NCBI GenBank assembly: GCA_902795195.1
Contig: CADBKF010000001.1
Location: 62,001 to 126,000, forward strand
DNA from: Oscillospiraceae bacterium
GTDB taxonomy: Bacteria; Bacillota; Clostridia; Oscillospirales; Oscillospiraceae
Length of the DNA: 64,000 bases
Direction of reading: 5' to 3'
The translations under genes and the position numbers were made by a program. Of the stretch, positions 34,854 through 43,796 are shown in pieces. Numbering within the stretch: position 1 is the stretch's first letter; each line of letters starts with the position of its first letter. The notes under the pieces are model-generated. The model made no database searches, had not been told where the DNA came from, and saw only the letters and a list, made by a program, of their open reading frames with translations.

Positions 34854-35570
34854 ATGTCAGCATTGCAGCAATGGGCACAGGGAATCGACCTGCAGTGGGT
34901 CATCACGCAGGCAACGGTCATCCTGGCCGCCGTGATCTCCCTGACCGTGCACGAATGCAGCCACGCCCTGGCGGCCAAGCTTCTGGGCGACGACACCGCC
35001 CAGCGCCTGGGCAGGCTTTCGCTCAACCCCCTGCGGCACCTTTCCGTCAGCGGCCTTCTGATGCTGGCCATCGTGCATTTCGGCTGGGCCAAGCCTGTGC
35101 CGGTGGACATGCGCCGCTTCAAAAACCCCAAGACCGGCATGGCGCTGACCTCGCTGGCGGGGCCAGGCTCCAATGTGCTGCTGGCGCTTGTGAGCTGCCT
35201 GGTGCTCCAGTGCTTCTTCGCGTTTGACAAAAACAGCATTTCCGCTCTGATCGCCGGCGAGGGCGCGCGCTTTTATTTCTTCTACTTTTTCTACATTCTG
35301 GCGACGCTGAACGCCGGCCTTGCGGTGTTCAATCTGATCCCGATCTCCCCGCTGGACGGCTCGAAGATCCTGGCCATCGTGCTGCCGGACAAGGCCTATC
35401 TCTGGCTCATGCGCTACGAGCGCTACGGCATGTTTGCTTTGATGCTCCTGCTGTTTACCGGCGTGCTGGATGTCCCGCTGGACTTTTTGCGAACGGGTCT
35501 GCTGCGCGGACTTTCGCTTCTGACGCATCTGCCGTTCCCCGATCCCAACATTCTGCGCCAGATTTTCTGA
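34854..35570 (+). CDS. Site-2 protease family (M50) membrane metalloprotease
   Basis: 238 residues with about five TM helices. The zinc site HECSH (His33-Glu34-x-x-His37) lies in the first long helix, and the third ligand region is NLIPISPLDGSK. An in-frame ATG at 34836 precedes the ribosome site AAGGGGGAG, so ATG 34854 is used. This compact type lacks PDZ and CBS domains. It sits upstream of scpA as in many Firmicutes. The substrate is unknown. Confidence 0.93.
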   Translation: MSALQQWAQGIDLQWVITQATVILAAVISLTVHECSHALAAKLLGDDTAQRLGRLSLNPLRHLSVSGLLMLAIVHFGWAKPVPVDMRRFKNPKTGMALTSLAGPGSNVLLALVSCLVLQCFFAFDKNSISALIAGEGARFYFFYFFYILATLNAGLAVFNLIPISPLDGSKILAIVLPDKAYLWLMRYERYGMFALMLLLFTGVLDVPLDFLRTGLLRGLSLLTHLPFPDPNILRQIF

Positions 35571-35581
35571 AGATTTTTGAT

Positions 35582-35609
35582 CACGAACCACTATCCACGA
35601 ACCACTACA
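35582..35609. repeat. Heptamer array directly before scpA
   Basis: Four phased 7-bp units, alternating CACGAAC and CACTAYM (also readable as two 14-bp units), ending one base before the scpA ATG and occupying the place where a Shine-Dalgarno should be. Confidence 0.85.
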
Positions 35610-35610
35610 G

Positions 35611-36417
35611 ATGGACGAACCGAGATATCACCTCGAAGGCGTGGTGCACACCCGGGCGGAGCTGCCGGAGGACTTCGACGGCCCGCTGGATGTGATCCTG
35701 CTGCTTTTGAGCAAGAATAAAATTGAAATACAGGACGTGAGCATTGCCTCGATCCTCGAGCAGTACCTGGCGTATCTGGACGAAATGAAGCGCATGGACA
35801 TGGAGATTGCCAGCGAGTTTATCGCCATGGCCTCTCACCTGATGCTCATCAAGACCAAGATGCTGCTCTCGGCGGCCGAGCAGGAGGAGGCGCTCTCGGA
35901 GATGGAGCTGCTGATCCGCTCGCTGGAGGAACGCCAGCGCAAGGACGCCTACGAACAGATCAAAACCGCCTCCCAGTTCCTTGAGGGGCGCAACGAGATC
36001 GGCAGAAACCTCTTTGTCAAGGGCCCCGAGCCCTATGAGAAGGACAACAGCTACCGCTATCAGCACGATCCGGCGGATCTGCTTGCGGCCTTTGCCGCGA
36101 TTGCCGACCGCTCCCAGCGGCAGATGCCGCCGCCCACGGCCAGCTTTGTCGGCATTGTGGGCAAGGAGCCCTATCCCGTGACGAAAAAATCCGCAGAGCT
36201 TCTGAAAAAGCTCATCATGCGCGGCATCAGCAGGTTCCGCCAGCTCTTTTCGGGCAACAAATCCCGGTCCGAGATCGTGGCGACCTTCCTGGCCGTGCTG
36301 GAGCTGTGCCGGCTGCACTCGGTCGAGATCGCCGACACGGCGGAGGACCCCGCCATCAAGTTTATCAAGGTGCCCGAGGGCACGGAGGAAGGAGCGCTGG
36401 AGCTTGGAGCAGAATGA
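35611..36417 (+). CDS. scpA: Segregation and condensation protein A
   Basis: 268-residue kleisin that bridges the SMC heads. N-terminal FDGPLDVILLLLSKNKIEIQDV is the ScpA signature, then helices with MASHLMLIKTKMLL; the C-terminal winged helix is around 205-255. No Shine-Dalgarno is visible since the heptamer array abuts the ATG. scpB overlaps its end by 14 bp. Confidence 0.95.
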   Translation: MDEPRYHLEGVVHTRAELPEDFDGPLDVILLLLSKNKIEIQDVSIASILEQYLAYLDEMKRMDMEIASEFIAMASHLMLIKTKMLLSAAEQEEALSEMELLIRSLEERQRKDAYEQIKTASQFLEGRNEIGRNLFVKGPEPYEKDNSYRYQHDPADLLAAFAAIADRSQRQMPPPTASFVGIVGKEPYPVTKKSAELLKKLIMRGISRFRQLFSGNKSRSEIVATFLAVLELCRLHSVEIADTAEDPAIKFIKVPEGTEEGALELGAE

Positions 36418-37027
36418 ACTCGAACGCCTGCTGGAGGCCGTGCTGTTTGCCGCCGGCGAGCCGGTTCCGGCCTCTCGTTTGGCCTACGTGGCCGAGGTGG
36501 ACGAAAGCGAGGTCCACGAAGCGGCCAGGGCCCTGATGGACCGGCTCTCCTTTGAGCGCCGCGGCGTGCGCATGGTGCGCCTTGAGGACAGCTATCAGCT
36601 GTGCTCCGCCGGCGAGTATTCGGGCTTTGTGACCAAGGCCCTGGAGACCCGAAAGCCGCCGAAGCTCTCTGCCGCCCAGCTTGAGACCCTCACGGTGATC
36701 GCCTACTATCAGCCCGCGACCCGTGCCTATGTCGACCAGATCCGCGGCGTCGACAGCTCCTATTCCGTGGGCGCGCTGCTGACGAAGAAGCTCATTGAGG
36801 AGAGCGGGCGCCTCAACGTGCCCGGCAGACCGATCCTGTATCGCACGACCCCGGATTTTCTGCGGACCTTCGGGCTTTCCTCGCTTGACGAGCTGCCGCA
36901 GATTGACAAAATGACCTTTGGCCGCAAGGAGCAGCTGGAAATCACCGATCTGCCGATCCAGGAGACGGCGCCGGAGACAAAGCAGGCTGCCGAGGCAGCC
37001 CAGAGCACGGAGGAGGCACAGCCATGA
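36404..37027 (+). CDS. scpB: Segregation and condensation protein B
   Basis: 207 residues, two winged-helix domains, with LEAVLFAAGEPV at the start and the family core PPKLSAAQLETLTVIAYYQPATRAYVDQIRGVDS. It works with ScpA and SMC in chromosome organisation. The start is TTG 36404 inside the scpA end. The C-terminal tail is Glu/Ala-rich and low-complexity. DUF2953 overlaps by 4 bp. Confidence 0.95.
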   Translation: MEQNELERLLEAVLFAAGEPVPASRLAYVAEVDESEVHEAARALMDRLSFERRGVRMVRLEDSYQLCSAGEYSGFVTKALETRKPPKLSAAQLETLTVIAYYQPATRAYVDQIRGVDSSYSVGALLTKKLIEESGRLNVPGRPILYRTTPDFLRTFGLSSLDELPQIDKMTFGRKEQLEITDLPIQETAPETKQAAEAAQSTEEAQP

Positions 37028-37752
37028 TCGCGCTTGCCATCATTTTGGGTATTCTCATCCTGATCCTGCTGATCCCGGTGGGCGTGTATGCAAAATACGA
37101 CGGCGAGGCGACGGTCAAGGCCGTGGCAGGGCCTTTGAAGATCCAGATCCTGCCCGCCAAGCCGAAGACCCGCAAGCAGCTGGAGAAGGAAGAAAAAAAG
37201 AAGGCCGCAAACGCGGTCAAAAAGGCTGAGCAGAAGCAGAAGGCCGAGGCGGCCAAGCTCATCCACAAGGATCCGCCGCCGCCCAAGCCCGAAGAGCCGC
37301 TGATGGACAAGGTACGCGGCCTGCTGCCCTTTGCCAGGCTGGCGGTGGACGCGCTTGGGAGCGTGTTCCGCCGGCTGACCATCAAGAAGCTGATCGTGCA
37401 CGTGCGCTTCGGCGGCTCCGATCCGTCGAAGCTGGCCGAGAACTACGGAAAGATTATGGCAATCATCGGCGGCATGGGCCCGATCCTGAATCGGAAATTC
37501 AAGGTCAAACACGGCGATGTCTCCGTGGTGCCCGACTTCTCCTCCTCGAAGACCAAGGTGGAGGCCGAGCTCTACATGCGCTATCTGATCTTCGACCTGC
37601 TCGGCATCGCATTCAAATACGGCTTCCGCGGCATCAAGCTTCTGATTGCCCGGAAAAAGCATGAAAAACAGCTGCTGGCACAGCAGCAGAAGGAAAAAGA
37701 AAACGCAGAACAACAGCCCGGCAAAAATAACGTGGAAAAGGCGGTATCATAA
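37024..37752 (+). CDS. DUF2953 family membrane-anchored protein (YtfI-like)
   Basis: 242 residues. An N-terminal TM helix (1-24), a long Lys/Ala/Glu-rich charged segment (about 55-90) and a DUF2953 core (about 125-200, ENYGKIMAIIGGMGPILNRKF). In Bacillus the equivalent ytfI precedes ytfJ, as here. The role is unknown, though linked to sporulation by position. Start ATGA overlap with scpB. Confidence 0.82.
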   Translation: MIALAIILGILILILLIPVGVYAKYDGEATVKAVAGPLKIQILPAKPKTRKQLEKEEKKKAANAVKKAEQKQKAEAAKLIHKDPPPPKPEEPLMDKVRGLLPFARLAVDALGSVFRRLTIKKLIVHVRFGGSDPSKLAENYGKIMAIIGGMGPILNRKFKVKHGDVSVVPDFSSSKTKVEAELYMRYLIFDLLGIAFKYGFRGIKLLIARKKHEKQLLAQQQKEKENAEQQPGKNNVEKAVS

Positions 37753-37754
37753 TT

Positions 37755-38141
37755 ATGGCGAACAGATTTTCCGAAATGATCTCCGACTCGATGGAGAAGA
37801 TCCAGAACATGGTCAACGTCAATACCGTGATCGGCGAGCCGATCACGACCGGCGACGGCGTCACCATCATCCCGGTCTCCAAGGTGAAGATCGGCATGGG
37901 CGGCGGCGGCAGCGACTTCACCGGCAACAAGAAGGCCGAGAAGGACAGCATGTTCGGCGGCAGCGGCATGGGCTGCAGCATGAACATCGATCCCGTGGCC
38001 TTCCTGGTCATCACGGGCAGCAACGTGCGGATGCTGCCGGTTGCGGCGCCCGCCAGCACCACCGTGGACCGCGTCGTGGAGATGGCGCCCGAGATGTTCG
38101 ACAAATTTGCCGACTTCCTCGAGGGCAAGCGGCCCGAATAA
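37755..38141 (+). CDS. ytfJ: GerW/YtfJ family spore protein
   Basis: 128 residues, full length. Core: NTVIGEPITTGDGVTIIPVSKVKIGMGGGGSDF, then a Gly/Met-rich loop and the MNIDPVAFLVI strand. In Bacillus GerW is made in the forespore and needed for germination. It starts 2 bp after the DUF2953 gene. Confidence 0.93.
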   Translation: MANRFSEMISDSMEKIQNMVNVNTVIGEPITTGDGVTIIPVSKVKIGMGGGGSDFTGNKKAEKDSMFGGSGMGCSMNIDPVAFLVITGSNVRMLPVAAPASTTVDRVVEMAPEMFDKFADFLEGKRPE

Positions 38142-38200
38142 GCGATATTTCGACTGAATTTGCATAAAAGCCGCCCGCGCGGGAAAGCTACGCGCGGGTG

Positions 38201-39235
38201 ATGATTGTGCGAAAAATATACTGCTTTGTCGCGCTGGCGCTGCTGCTGGCGTGCGTGAGCCCGTGTCAGGCGATCTCTGCGGCCTCAGCCATTGTGATCG
38301 ACGCCGACACCGGGCGGGTGCTCTATGCCCATAACGCGGATCAGCGGGCGCTGATCGCCAGCACGACGAAGATCATGACGGGCTATCTGGCCTGTGAGCG
38401 CTGCGATCCGGCGGCGGAGATCTCCGTACCGGCGGAGGCTGCAGGGCTGGAGGGGAGCTCCCTCTGGCTCAAGGCAGGCCAGCGCGTGACGGTGAAGACC
38501 CTGCTCTACGGGGCGCTGCTGCAGTCGGGCAACGACGCGGCGGCGGCCCTGGCCTATGCTGCCTGCGGCAGCACTGCCGCGTTTGTGGAGGCTATGAACG
38601 AACGGGCTGCTGCCCTGGGGCTGGCAGACACCCATTTTGCCAATCCGCACGGGCTGGACGACCCGGAAAACTACAGCACTGCGCGGGATCTGGCGGACCT
38701 GGCGGCAGCGGCGCTGAAACATCCGCTGTTTGCGCAGATCGTCTCCACCAAAAGCGCCACGATGGAGGGCTTTTCCTTCGTCAACCACAACAAGCTGCTC
38801 TGGCAGCTGGAGGGGGCCGTCGGCGTCAAGACCGGCTACACCAAAGCCGCCGGGCGCATCCTTGTGAGCGCGGTCCGCCGCCTCGGACGGACGCTGATCT
38901 GCGTCACGATCAGCGATCCCGACGACTGGAAGGACCATGCGGCGCTGTATGACGCGGCGTTTTCCCGCTATCAGGCGCTCGACGTCGCCAAGGAGGGGGA
39001 GCCGGTGTACTGCGTCCCGACGGTCTGCGGCCCGGCGGGGTGGACGGAGCTGCTGGCAGGGGAGGACCTGTCCCTCGGCCTTCTGCCGGAGGAGCGGGTG
39101 TCCTATGCCTGGACGGAGGCCTCGGTGCTCTTTCCGCCGTATGCAGCAGGCGGGGACGCCGGCGCGGTGCGCGTCTTTGCCGACAACGTCCCGATCGCAG
39201 AGATCCCGGTGGTATTATCCGAAAGCTCATCATAG
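38201..39235 (+). CDS. D-alanyl-D-alanine carboxypeptidase (DacF/PBP5 type)
   Basis: 344 residues. A signal peptide is followed by a penicillin-binding serine carboxypeptidase: Ser54-x-x-Lys57 in IASTTK, the SGN triad in LLQSGNDAA and KTG in GVKTGYT. It trims pentapeptides in the wall; next to ytfJ it may serve the spore cortex. The start is uncertain: GTG 38198 and ATG 38201 are adjacent, and a GC-rich hairpin (CCCGCGC/GCGCGGG) overlaps the start region, perhaps limiting translation. Confidence 0.92.
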   Translation: MIVRKIYCFVALALLLACVSPCQAISAASAIVIDADTGRVLYAHNADQRALIASTTKIMTGYLACERCDPAAEISVPAEAAGLEGSSLWLKAGQRVTVKTLLYGALLQSGNDAAAALAYAACGSTAAFVEAMNERAAALGLADTHFANPHGLDDPENYSTARDLADLAAAALKHPLFAQIVSTKSATMEGFSFVNHNKLLWQLEGAVGVKTGYTKAAGRILVSAVRRLGRTLICVTISDPDDWKDHAALYDAAFSRYQALDVAKEGEPVYCVPTVCGPAGWTELLAGEDLSLGLLPEERVSYAWTEASVLFPPYAAGGDAGAVRVFADNVPIAEIPVVLSESSS

Positions 39236-39243
39236 GAGGCGCC

Positions 39244-39969
39244 ATGGCGGAACGCTTGCAAAAAATCATCGCCGGCTGCGGTGTTTGCTCCCGGCGCAAG
39301 GCCGAGGAGCTGATCGCGGCCGGCCGCGTGACGGTCAACGGCGTGAAAGCCGCCGTCGGCGACACGGCGGATCTGTCTGTCGACGTCATTGAGCTCGACG
39401 GCGTTCGTCTTGCTGCGCCCGCGCAGAAGCGCACGCTGCTGCTCTACAAGCCGCGCGGCTACGTCACGACCGCCTCGGATGAAAAGGGCCGCAAAACCGT
39501 GATGGAGCTGGTCCCGGGGGATCTGCGGCTCTATCCCGTGGGGCGGCTGGACCTCAATTCCGAGGGCCTGCTGCTCATGACGAACGACGGCGATCTGGCC
39601 TACCGCCTGACCCATCCCAGCCGGGAGACGCCGAAGCGCTACCTGGTCTGGGTCAACGGCTGGCACGACGGCGCCGAGGCGCTGCTGCGCCGGCCCATCG
39701 AGCTCGACGGGCGCCCAATCCGCCCGCCCGGGCTGCACGTGCTGCATGCCAGAGACGGCCAGGCGAAGCTCACGATCACCATTCACGAGGGCCGCAACCG
39801 GCAGATCCGCCGGATGTGCGAGGCCGCCGGCCTGCGCGTGACCCGCCTCAAGCGGGTGGCCGAGGGCAGCCTGGAGCTCGGAAGCCTCAAGCCCGGCGAA
39901 TACCGGGAGCTGACCGCGGCAGAGCTTGCCGCGCTGAAAGAGAACACTACGTCAAATGACGAAACATAG
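39244..39969 (+). CDS. RsuA/RluB-family rRNA pseudouridine synthase
   Basis: 241 residues. The N-terminal S4 RNA-binding domain (1-60: ERLQKIIAGCGVCSRRKAEELI) precedes the synthase domain with the catalytic Asp in GRLDLNSEGLLLMTNDG and the later GRNRQIRRM. It is RluB-like in Firmicutes context, probably acting on 23S rRNA; the exact target is not decidable. AGGAGG precedes ATG 39244. Confidence 0.92.
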   Translation: MAERLQKIIAGCGVCSRRKAEELIAAGRVTVNGVKAAVGDTADLSVDVIELDGVRLAAPAQKRTLLLYKPRGYVTTASDEKGRKTVMELVPGDLRLYPVGRLDLNSEGLLLMTNDGDLAYRLTHPSRETPKRYLVWVNGWHDGAEALLRRPIELDGRPIRPPGLHVLHARDGQAKLTITIHEGRNRQIRRMCEAAGLRVTRLKRVAEGSLELGSLKPGEYRELTAAELAALKENTTSNDET

Positions 39970-39979
39970 GAGCAAGCAA

Positions 39980-40657
39980 ATGAACTACATCAGCATTGCC
40001 ATCGACGGCCCCGGCGGCGCCGGGAAGAGCACCGTCGCAAAGCGCCTGGCCAGTGAGCTGGGCTATCATTATGTCGATACTGGCGCGATCTACCGCACCG
40101 TGGGCTACCACATGAGCCTCATGGGCATCGGCCCCAAGGATAAGGACGGCATCGAGCGCTGCATCGACGACGTGAACATTCAGATCGAGTGGCAGGACGG
40201 CGTGCAGCACATGTTCCTCAACGGACAGGACGTCACCGGCGAGATCCGCACGCCGGAAATGTCGATGATGGCCTCCGGCGTCTCGGCGCAAAAGTGTGTG
40301 CGCGACTACCTGCTGCAGATGCAGCGGGATCTGGCCAGGACCCAGAACGTCATCATGGACGGCCGCGACATCGGCACGGTCGTGCTACCGAACGCCACGG
40401 TCAAGATCTACCTCACCGCCAGCGCCGAGGTGCGCGCCGAGCGCCGCTTCCTGGAGCTGCAGGGCAAGGGCGAAAAGGTGAAGTTCGAGGACGTGCTCAA
40501 GGAGCTGATCGCGCGCGATCAGCAGGATATGAACCGTGCCATCGCGCCCTTGAAGCAGGCAGACGACGCCTTCGTGGTGGACGCCTCTTACAAGAATGTG
40601 GACGAGGTCGTCGCCGAGATCAAGGACATCATCGGAAGGAAGGTCGCGGCCCTGTGA
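39980..40657 (+). CDS. cmk: Cytidylate kinase
   Basis: 225 residues, phosphorylating CMP and dCMP. P-loop GPGGAGKST (10-18), VDTGAIYR, DGRDIGTVVLP and a lid with the RRFLELQGKG stretch. TAGGAG precedes ATG 39980. Its TGA overlaps the GTG of plsC. The order cmk-plsC-ispH-rpsA is typical of Clostridia. Confidence 0.96.
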   Translation: MNYISIAIDGPGGAGKSTVAKRLASELGYHYVDTGAIYRTVGYHMSLMGIGPKDKDGIERCIDDVNIQIEWQDGVQHMFLNGQDVTGEIRTPEMSMMASGVSAQKCVRDYLLQMQRDLARTQNVIMDGRDIGTVVLPNATVKIYLTASAEVRAERRFLELQGKGEKVKFEDVLKELIARDQQDMNRAIAPLKQADDAFVVDASYKNVDEVVAEIKDIIGRKVAAL

Positions 40658-41253
40658 GATGGATGATGTACTACGGGCTCAAGGTCATCTACTGGCCGGT
40701 GCTGTTTGTGATGAGCCTGCTGCATTTCCCGATCTTCAAGGGCAGGGAGCACCTGCCCGAGGGCGGCGCGCTGCTGTGCGCCAACCACTCGGGCCTGGCA
40801 GACCCGGTCTGGGTGGTGCTCTTGATGCGTGACAAGCAGATGCCCTGGTTCATGGCAAAGAAAGAGGTCATGGACGCGCCCGTGCTGGGCCGCTTCCTGT
40901 CCTGGTTCGGCGCCTTCCCGGTGGACCGCGACGGCGCGGACATCAACGCCATCAAAAAGTCCCTGGGCTATCTCAAAAACGGGGACAAGCTGCTGATCTT
41001 CCCGGAGGGAACGCGCGTGAAGAAGGGCAAGCAGGTCGAGCCCAAGTCCGGCGCGGTGCTGCTGGCCCACCGGACGGGCGTGCCCATCGTGCCGATCTAT
41101 CTGACCCCGAACCGCAAGCCGTTCCAGCCGATCCGCTGCATCATGGGCGAGCCCTACCACCCGGAATTCAGCTCCCGCAGGCCGTCCAATGAGGAGCTCG
41201 AGGCCGAGACGAAGAAGCTCATGCAGAAGATCTACGATCTGGGTAAGACTTGA
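40654..41253 (+). CDS. plsC: 1-acyl-sn-glycerol-3-phosphate acyltransferase
   Basis: 199 residues. The catalytic HX4D motif is His45...Asp50 in NHSGLAD, and the glycerol-phosphate motif is FPEGTR. One N-terminal hydrophobic helix anchors it to the membrane. It makes phosphatidic acid. The start is GTG 40654 overlapping the cmk stop (GTGA); ATGs at 40663 and 40666 are alternatives. Confidence 0.93.
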   Translation: MRWMMYYGLKVIYWPVLFVMSLLHFPIFKGREHLPEGGALLCANHSGLADPVWVVLLMRDKQMPWFMAKKEVMDAPVLGRFLSWFGAFPVDRDGADINAIKKSLGYLKNGDKLLIFPEGTRVKKGKQVEPKSGAVLLAHRTGVPIVPIYLTPNRKPFQPIRCIMGEPYHPEFSSRRPSNEELEAETKKLMQKIYDLGKT

Positions 41254-41264
41254 GAGGAGCTGCC

Positions 41265-43247
41265 ATGGAAATCAGAGTAGCCGAGACCGCGGGCTTCTGC
41301 TTCGGGGTCAAACGGGCCGTGGAGCTCGTGGAGCAGACGATCCGCGAGGGCAAGCAGGCCGTGACCCTGGGGCCCATCATCCACAACCGCCACGTGGTGC
41401 AGCATTTTAACGACCTGGGCGTCCGGGAGATCGCCGACGTGGATGCGATCCCGGACGGCAGCACCGTCATCATCCGCTCCCATGGCGTGGGCCGTGCCGT
41501 CTACGAGCAGCTTGCGCAGCGGGGCCTTTCGGTGGTGGACGCCACCTGCCCCTTTGTCAGCCGCATCCACGAGCTGGTGCGAAAAGGGGAGGCCCAGGGC
41601 CGCCAGCCCGTCATCATCGGCACCCGCGCCCACCCCGAGGTGGCGGCGATCGCCGGCTGGTGCCGGCACCCGCTGGTCTTTGAAACGCCGGAGGAGTTAG
41701 AAATATATCTCACCTCTTCGCCGGAAATCGCCGCGAAACCGCTTTTTTTGGTTTTTCAGACCACGAGTACACAATTTTTACATAAAAAATGTGCTGAAAT
41801 TTCAAAAAAAGTGTGTACAAATTGCGAAATCTTTGATACAATATGCAAAGCGACCGAGGATCGTCAGTCCGAAGCCGCAGCGCTTGCCGCTTCCTGCGAG
41901 GCAATGGTCGTCGTCGGGGACCGGACAAGCTCCAACACCGGAAAGCTCGCTGCCATCTGCAGGCAGCACTGTGAACGGGTCTTTCTGGTGGACAACGCGT
42001 CGGAGCTCGATTTGAGCGAGCTGTCCGGCGCTGCCAGAATCGGCATCACTGCAGGCGCGTCGACACCTGCGTGGATAATAAAGGAGGTCAATCAGACGAT
42101 GGACGAAATCAAGGAAATCAAAACTACTGCTGATACTGCTACGGAGGAGAGCTTCGAGGCCATGCTCGACGCCAGTATCAAGACTTTAAATACAGGAGAC
42201 AGGGTCACAGGTATCGTTACCTCGATCGGCAACACCGAAGTGCAGGTCGATCTCGGCACCAAGCATGCCGGTTACATCCCCTACGACGAAGTCAGCGCGG
42301 ATCCCAATGTGAAGCCTGAGGACGTATTGAAGGTCGGCGACGAGATCAAGGTCTTCGTCGTTCGCGTGAACGATCAGGAAGGCACCGTGCAGCTGAGCAA
42401 GAAGAAGATCGACGGCGAGAAGGTTTGGGACGAGCTCGAGGAAGCCTGCGAGAACAAGACCCCGATGGAAGCTGTCATCACCGACATCAACAAGGGCGGC
42501 CTGGTCGCCAATGTCAAGGGCATCCGTGTGTTCGTGCCCGCTTCCGCCTCCGGCGTCGCCCGCGGCGGCAATCTGGAAGTCATGCGCGGCAAGAACGTCC
42601 GCCTGCGCATCACTGAGGTCAACCGCGGCGCCCGCGGCCGTGTGGTCGGCTCCATCCGCGACGTGCTCAATGAGGAGCGCAAGGCCGCGCAGGAGAAGAT
42701 CTGGAGCGAGATCGAGATCGGCAAGAAGTATCACGGCAAGGTCAAGTCCCTGACCTCCTACGGCGCGTTTGTCGACGTGGGCGGCGTGGACGGCATGGTC
42801 CATGTGTCCGAGCTGAGCTGGAACCGCATCAAGAACCCCGCCGAGGTCGTCAAGGTCGGCGACGAGATCGACGTCTATGTCATCAACTTCGATCCGGAAA
42901 AGAAGAAGATCTCCCTGGGCTACAAGACCGCGGAGATGAACCCCTGGAGCCAGTTCACCGCCAAGTTCAATGTCGGCGACGTGGTCCCCGTCAAGGTGGT
43001 CAAGATGATGACCTTCGGCGCGTTTGCTGAGATCATCCCCGGTGTGGACGGCCTGATCCACATCTCCCAGATCGCCAACCGCCGCATCAACAAGCCCGAG
43101 GACGTGCTGAGCGTCGGCCAGGAAGTGAACGTCAAGATCATCGGCATCGACGCCGAGAACAAGCGCATCTCCCTGTCCATCCGCGCGGTGGAGGAGCCCA
43201 CTGTGGAAGAGCAGGAAGAGGCTCTGGCTGAGGAAGACGCCGAGTAA
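41265..43247 (+). CDS. ispH: Fusion: HMBPP reductase IspH and ribosomal protein S1
   Basis: 660 residues. The N-terminal 280 residues are IspH, last step of the MEP isoprenoid pathway, with the three [4Fe-4S] cysteines Cys12, Cys95 and Cys194. The C-terminal part has four S1 RNA-binding domains (about 308-640) of ribosomal protein S1. The fusion is known in Clostridia. An AT-rich patch (41697-41855) with long A and T runs interrupts the otherwise GC-rich IspH coding sequence. The ATG 41265 follows GAGAGGAGC. In-frame TTG 41250 is unlikely. Confidence 0.96.
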   Translation: MEIRVAETAGFCFGVKRAVELVEQTIREGKQAVTLGPIIHNRHVVQHFNDLGVREIADVDAIPDGSTVIIRSHGVGRAVYEQLAQRGLSVVDATCPFVSRIHELVRKGEAQGRQPVIIGTRAHPEVAAIAGWCRHPLVFETPEELEIYLTSSPEIAAKPLFLVFQTTSTQFLHKKCAEISKKVCTNCEIFDTICKATEDRQSEAAALAASCEAMVVVGDRTSSNTGKLAAICRQHCERVFLVDNASELDLSELSGAARIGITAGASTPAWIIKEVNQTMDEIKEIKTTADTATEESFEAMLDASIKTLNTGDRVTGIVTSIGNTEVQVDLGTKHAGYIPYDEVSADPNVKPEDVLKVGDEIKVFVVRVNDQEGTVQLSKKKIDGEKVWDELEEACENKTPMEAVITDINKGGLVANVKGIRVFVPASASGVARGGNLEVMRGKNVRLRITEVNRGARGRVVGSIRDVLNEERKAAQEKIWSEIEIGKKYHGKVKSLTSYGAFVDVGGVDGMVHVSELSWNRIKNPAEVVKVGDEIDVYVINFDPEKKKISLGYKTAEMNPWSQFTAKFNVGDVVPVKVVKMMTFGAFAEIIPGVDGLIHISQIANRRINKPEDVLSVGQEVNVKIIGIDAENKRISLSIRAVEEPTVEEQEEALAEEDAE

Positions 43248-43257
43248 TCAACAGAAC

Positions 43258-43297
43258 AAAAAACTGCAAGCTCGAATTGAGCTTGCAGTTTTTTTGT
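43258..43297. terminator. Bidirectional terminator between ispH-rpsA and yajC
   Basis: A stem of about 15 bp (AAAAACTGCAAGCTC against GAGCTTGCAGTTTTT) with GAATT loop and T/A runs on both sides, lying between convergent genes. Confidence 0.92.
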
Positions 43298-43318
43298 TGA
43301 ACAAAATCGCGATGAAGC

Positions 43319-43729
43319 TTACAGGTTCTTCTTGGCAGCCTTTTCTTCCTTGCGGCGCTTGGCCTCGGCCTTGGCTTCTTCCTGCTTTTTCTTCTTGTCG
43401 GCCTCGGCGGTCTCGTTGGTCATGACGGACCACTTCTTGAGCTCCATGCGGACCTGATCCTCGCTGGTCTCGATGACGATGTCGTCGTCTTTGACCGAAA
43501 CGATGGTGCCCATGATGCCGCCGATCGTGGTGATCTTGTCGCCCTTCTTCAGCGCGTTGCGGAGCTCTTCCTGCTCCTTCTTCTTCTTGTTCTCGGGGCG
43601 GATCATCATGAAGTAGAAGACTGCGAACACAGCCACGAGCATGATGAGCATGGAAATCATGCTGCCGCCGCCGGCTTCGGCGCCTTCGGCTGCCGTCGGC
43701 ATCATCAGAAATGTGCGAAATAAGGCCAT
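43319..43729 (-). CDS. yajC: Preprotein translocase subunit YajC
   Basis: 136 residues. One TM helix (about 22-44, MISMLIMLVAVFAVFYFMMIRP) follows an alanine/glycine-rich start; the YajC core is LKKGDKITTIGGIMGTIVSV. The last 30 residues are extremely Lys/Glu/Ala-rich. It associates with SecDF. ATG 43729 has GGAGGT at proper spacing; an upstream in-frame ATG is ignored. Adjacent to tgt and queA as in many bacteria. Confidence 0.95.
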   Translation of the reverse strand: MALFRTFLMMPTAAEGAEAGGGSMISMLIMLVAVFAVFYFMMIRPENKKKKEQEELRNALKKGDKITTIGGIMGTIVSVKDDDIVIETSEDQVRMELKKWSVMTNETAEADKKKKQEEAKAEAKRRKEEKAAKKNL

Positions 43730-43756
43730 TTGGGTACCTCCATTTGTTTTTCTGTT

Positions 43757-43785
43757 ATTATACAATCACAGCCTGCCAAATGCAA
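43757..43785 (-). promoter_or_regulatory. Promoter of yajC
   Basis: On the minus strand TTGCAT (43780-43785), 17-bp spacer, perfect TATAAT (43757-43762), about 28 bp before the ATG. It lies between tgt and yajC, so yajC can be transcribed on its own. Confidence 0.75.
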
Positions 43786-43796
43786 GCATGAAATTG

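Noticed and set aside
41265-43247. IspH-S1 joining considered as an assembly chimera
   Set aside because: The frame runs through without break and the same fusion is known in Clostridia.
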